Positions 61,543 to 64,000 of a DNA stretch of 64,000 nucleotides are shown piece by piece (position 1 is the first letter of the stretch; every line of letters begins with the position of its first letter). The notes below the pieces were generated by a model, which was not told where the DNA came from, ran no database searches, and saw only the letters and a program-made list of their open reading frames with translations. The position numbers and the translations under genes are program-made. The stretch is from Pseudoalteromonas umbrosa (GTDB taxonomy: Bacteria > Pseudomonadota > Gammaproteobacteria > Enterobacterales > Alteromonadaceae): NCBI RefSeq assembly GCF_030125375.1, contig NZ_JASJUU010000023.1, forward strand, positions 40,626 through 104,625, given 5' to 3'.

Positions 61543-63072
61543 ATGGACCGTCGGCAATTACTTAAAGGCATACTTGCAGCACCCATTGCACATGCGGCTA
61601 TCTCAACACCATGCTTAGCTGCTATGCAAGGCAGTGTATCTCACTTTGACCAGCTAAAGGTAAATAAACAACGCTTTCTAGCTGCATTGGAGAAATATCC
61701 AGACTTGGTAGGTGTGCTTGGCACTGACTCTGACTTTTCACCTAATCAACTGAAAATAGAAGGTCAATTGCCAAAAGATCTGACAGGCTGCTTTTATCGA
61801 AACGGTCCAGCTCGGCACCAAAGAGCAGAGCAAAGGTATACCCACTTATTTGAAGGTGATGGCATGATCCATCAGTTTCAATTTGCAGAAGGAAAAGTAC
61901 ATCACCAAGGTAAATTTACACAAACAAGTAAATTTATAGCTGAAGAGAAAGCAGGCAAATTTTTGTTTTCAGGCCCAGATAGTAAACTGCCGCATAGCCT
62001 TGCAATCAACAACCCTGATTCAATTAATACAGCCAATACAAATGTGCTACCAGTTAACGGGGAATTATGGGCGCTATGGGAAGCCGGCTCAGCAACTGCA
62101 ATTGATGGTGGCACACTCCAAACTAAAGGACTTATTAACCTAGGTGAAGGAACGCAACATCAGAGTAGTTTAAAAGGGTTACCCTTTTCTGCACACCCCA
62201 AAGTAGAAGCAGACGGTACGATATGGAATTTTGGCTATGCACTCAGTGGCCACATCGTTTTATATCAGTTAAATAGTCTGGGAAAATTACAAAATGTCGG
62301 TATGCTAAACAGTGGTTTTACAGGAGGGATGGTGCATGACTTTCTAATCACCGAAAAGCACATCCTCCTACTATTGCCTTCTCTAAAGAGAGATAGGACG
62401 ATAGAAGGGCAATTTTCATCTATTCAATTTGCACCAGAGCAAGCAATGGAAGTGCTCATTATAAGTAAGAACACTTTGAAGGTCGTAAAACAATATAGCT
62501 TAGACCCTGGGTTTGTTTTTCATTTTGGCAATGCATGGGAAGATAAAAATGGCAATATCTCTTTTGATGCAAGCTTATACCCTAATGGGGATGTATTTAA
62601 TCAAATGACCTCTATGATGCAAGGAGAAAGTGATATTCCAATATCACCGGCAAAGACAGTTGTATTTAGCTTATTACGAAATGGAAAAGTAAGTTCCTAT
62701 ACTATTGATGGCATCAGTGAATTCCCTCGTATCTATAATGCATTAACCGGAAAAAGGAACCGTGATTTATTTACTTTGTCATCCATCGAAAGCGATGTTT
62801 GGAGTGACAGCGTGAGAAGAATTAACTTAGACAATGATAGCCTAGATACTTTTACTTATGGTAAAGACTACCTAGTGGAAGAGCATGTATTAGTGAATGC
62901 CAAAGAAAACACTAAAGGTGATTATTTAGTTGGCACTGCGCTACACACACCAACAAAGCGTACTTGCCTCAATATATTTAACGCACAAAATATATCAGCA
63001 GGGCCAATTTGCAGAGCTTGGTTACCCTACGCTATCCCATTAGGATTTCATGGAAACTTCTTAGCGAGTTAG
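61543..63072 (+). CDS. Carotenoid cleavage oxygenase (RPE65/NinaB family)
   Basis: 509 residues. The N terminus MDRRQLLKGILAAPIAHA looks like a twin-arginine signal, implying export of the folded, iron-loaded enzyme. Family motifs: GCFYRNGPARHQ and HLFEGDGMIHQF near the entrance, then the four iron histidines expected in SAHPKVEADGT, GGMVHDFLIT, FHFGNAWED and the C-terminal GFHGNF (H503). Enzymes of this family split carotenoids or stilbene-like phenylpropenoids with O2. No carotenoid synthesis genes are nearby. Substrate is open. Confidence 0.9.
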   Translation: MDRRQLLKGILAAPIAHAAISTPCLAAMQGSVSHFDQLKVNKQRFLAALEKYPDLVGVLGTDSDFSPNQLKIEGQLPKDLTGCFYRNGPARHQRAEQRYTHLFEGDGMIHQFQFAEGKVHHQGKFTQTSKFIAEEKAGKFLFSGPDSKLPHSLAINNPDSINTANTNVLPVNGELWALWEAGSATAIDGGTLQTKGLINLGEGTQHQSSLKGLPFSAHPKVEADGTIWNFGYALSGHIVLYQLNSLGKLQNVGMLNSGFTGGMVHDFLITEKHILLLLPSLKRDRTIEGQFSSIQFAPEQAMEVLIISKNTLKVVKQYSLDPGFVFHFGNAWEDKNGNISFDASLYPNGDVFNQMTSMMQGESDIPISPAKTVVFSLLRNGKVSSYTIDGISEFPRIYNALTGKRNRDLFTLSSIESDVWSDSVRRINLDNDSLDTFTYGKDYLVEEHVLVNAKENTKGDYLVGTALHTPTKRTCLNIFNAQNISAGPICRAWLPYAIPLGFHGNFLAS

Positions 63073-63080
63073 TATTGATA

Positions 63081-63096
63081 GGCGGCTTTTGCCGCC
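63081..63096. terminator. Hairpin between convergent genes after the carotenoid oxygenase
   Basis: GGCGGC-TTTT-GCCGCC lies between the oxygenase stop (63072) and the stop of the RiPP-like gene (63101). It could terminate both transcripts, though no T run follows. Confidence 0.55.
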
Positions 63097-63100
63097 TTGC

Positions 63101-63310
63101 CTAAAACCCAGGATTCGGACAAATCCCATTGTAGGTATAACAATTACGTCCAGTGCCACAACCAAGGTAAACGGCAGTATCACAGCCATAAGAGCAGATA
63201 CCGAATGTTTCAAAATTACCGCCACCTACTTGTGCCGTTTGCTGGGCTGCAAGCTGTTGGGAAGTTGGGCTTAGGTTCTTTACGCTTTTTTTATTCAACT
63301 TTATTTTCAT
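63101..63310 (-). CDS. RiPP-like precursor peptide with double-glycine leader and Cys-rich core
   Basis: 69 residues from ATG 63310; AAAGGA lies eight bases upstream. A basic helical leader (MKIKLNKKSVKNLSP onward, ending QVGGG at 31) resembles leaders of ribosomal natural-product and bacteriocin precursors of the double-glycine type. The core (32-69) has five cysteines (C39, C43, C51, C57, C64), several Thr, Tyr and Gly, and ends CPNPGF. No modification enzyme or peptidase/ABC exporter is in the window, so maturation genes would be elsewhere or lost. The call is from sequence style, not a database hit. Confidence 0.7.
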   Translation of the reverse strand: MKIKLNKKSVKNLSPTSQQLAAQQTAQVGGGNFETFGICSYGCDTAVYLGCGTGRNCYTYNGICPNPGF

Positions 63311-63919
63311 AAATATATCCTTTAAATTGTTGTCAATTGTCTCGATACAGTTTTTGTACATCCGATATTTATGAGTCAGCAAAAAATAAATAGTTCAAAA
63401 AATTGTACCTTAACTAAATGAAACACTAGTACTAATAACAAAGTTAGCTCGGTCACTGAGCTCTACGTTTGGTGCTTTGAACACTTAAATACTAAGCATA
63501 GAACCCCACCTAATAAATAAAATAGACGGCATTCGACGTCAGTCCAGATATAAAACAGAACTTCACAGCACTCATTGAACAAAGCACATTCAATATAAGT
63601 CATATAATAAAGGGCAGAATAGATATCAGTGCAAACCTTCAATACTGAGCCTGAAAGATAGCGAATGAAATGAGTATCGTGCAAAAGGTTAGCGACAGCG
63701 AACGCAGTGAGTACGCTCTTTTTGTGCAAGGTGAAATGAGCCGCTTTAATCGCTGCTAAGGGACTATATTTAAAAGGAGTAAAGAGTGAAAACGATGAAG
63801 GTTACTCCCTTCACCTTGCGCTAATTCGTCTCTTTATCAATGTGCATGACCTCTGCAACATTCGAGACGATTTAGCACGAAAAAAGCCCGACTCTTTCGA
63901 ATCGGGCTTTCTTTTATTT
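63311..63919. other. Region between the RiPP-like gene and the 5S rRNA
   Basis: About 600 bp. The left part holds the promoter of the RiPP-like gene. An 88-codon frame on the minus strand (63463-63729) is cysteine- and leucine-rich without a known domain and appears to be chance coding downstream of the rRNA operon. The right end is the rRNA terminator. Nothing else is supported. Confidence 0.4.
63880..63912 (-). terminator. Intrinsic terminator of the rRNA operon
   Basis: On the minus strand AAAGCCCGA and TCGGGCTTT form a stem closing in TTTTTT, about 10 bp after the 5S rRNA 3' end. Confidence 0.9.
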
Positions 63920-64000
63920 GGCGCTTGGCAATGTCCTACTTTCACATGGGAAACCCCACACTATCATCGGCGCTATTTCGTTTCACTACTGAGTTCGGCA
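63920..64000 (-). rRNA. rrf: 5S ribosomal RNA, 3' part (gene cut by window edge)
   Basis: The minus strand reads TGCCGAACTCAGTAGTGAAA, then AGCGCCGATGATAGTGTGGG, then the conserved 3' stem ending TGCCAAGCGCC, as in gammaproteobacterial 5S rRNA. Only about the last 81 bases are in the window; the operon continues to the right and is transcribed leftward. Confidence 0.95.

Noticed and set aside
63463..63729. 88-codon minus-strand frame near the rRNA end
   Set aside because: Odd composition, rich in Cys, Leu and Tyr; no ribosome site; position behind the rRNA terminator suggests chance coding.
63787..63825. 12-codon leader-like frame after AAAGGAG
   Set aside because: Too short, no attenuator-like structure and no gene follows on that strand.

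Overview
The window looks like chromosomal DNA of a marine gammaproteobacterium, most likely Pseudoalteromonas or a close relative. The inference rests on gene content: secreted proteases with PKD and PPC domains, TonB-dependent receptors, many GGDEF and chemoreceptor genes, YlqF, RhlE, a BlaI/M56 cluster, AT-rich intergenic DNA, and Fur boxes close to the gammaproteobacterial consensus. No phage, plasmid, transposase, CRISPR array or tRNA was seen. The right edge cuts into a 5S rRNA gene whose operon is transcribed leftward from outside the window.

Layout. 1-2.1 kb: a secreted hypothetical protein, then three tandem non-coding RNA genes. Each has a near-consensus promoter with two Fur boxes, conserved hairpins, the RyhB core ACATTGCTCA and an intrinsic terminator. 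I read them as a triplicated long-form RyhB locus. 2.1-9.3 kb: housekeeping and signalling genes (diguanylate cyclase, YlqF, YaeQ, a lipase-like hydrolase, Dps, oligopeptidase B). 9.5-18.5 kb: an RND pump with its adaptor, then a MacAB-like ABC exporter operon with a candidate sigma-54 promoter. 19-27 kb: a secreted serine protease, a large HExxH metalloprotease/propeller/barrel protein, a Fur-controlled small membrane protein, an NtrC-type two-component pair and a hexose-6-phosphate mutarotase. 27.9-33.5 kb: a chemoreceptor, two tandem porins and a YbaN-like protein.

33.5-45.5 kb: a Fur-box TonB receptor divergent from DUF4920 and PepSY genes, an AhpD-like protein, a stand-alone LspA, a chemoreceptor-BLUF-chemoreceptor run, and a second Fur-box TonB receptor with CxxC in its plug, coupled to a thioredoxin-like protein. 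46-52.5 kb: a hybrid histidine kinase with a solute-binding protein, a DUF417 membrane protein, a CHASE-GGDEF cyclase and RhlE. 52.5-56 kb: a gene-poor stretch with a 19-bp tandem repeat, a small secreted peptide and a ToxR/CadC-type regulator with a propeller domain. 56-60.1 kb: a compact operon of a BlaI repressor, an M56-M23 fusion, an M23 lipoprotein and an esterase, with two inverted-repeat operators in front. 60.1-63.4 kb: a LytTR membrane regulator divergent from DUF2141 and a carotenoid oxygenase, then a Cys-rich double-glycine RiPP-like precursor.

How it fits together. Iron is one theme: three RyhB-like RNAs, two Fur-box TonB receptors, a Fur-box small membrane protein and Dps. Envelope maintenance and export is a second: RND and ABC pumps, proteases, LspA, and the BlaI-M23 system. 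Environmental sensing is a third: three chemoreceptors, a blue-light sensor, two cyclases and two histidine kinases. Functions are inferred from sequence motifs read by eye; no database search was run.
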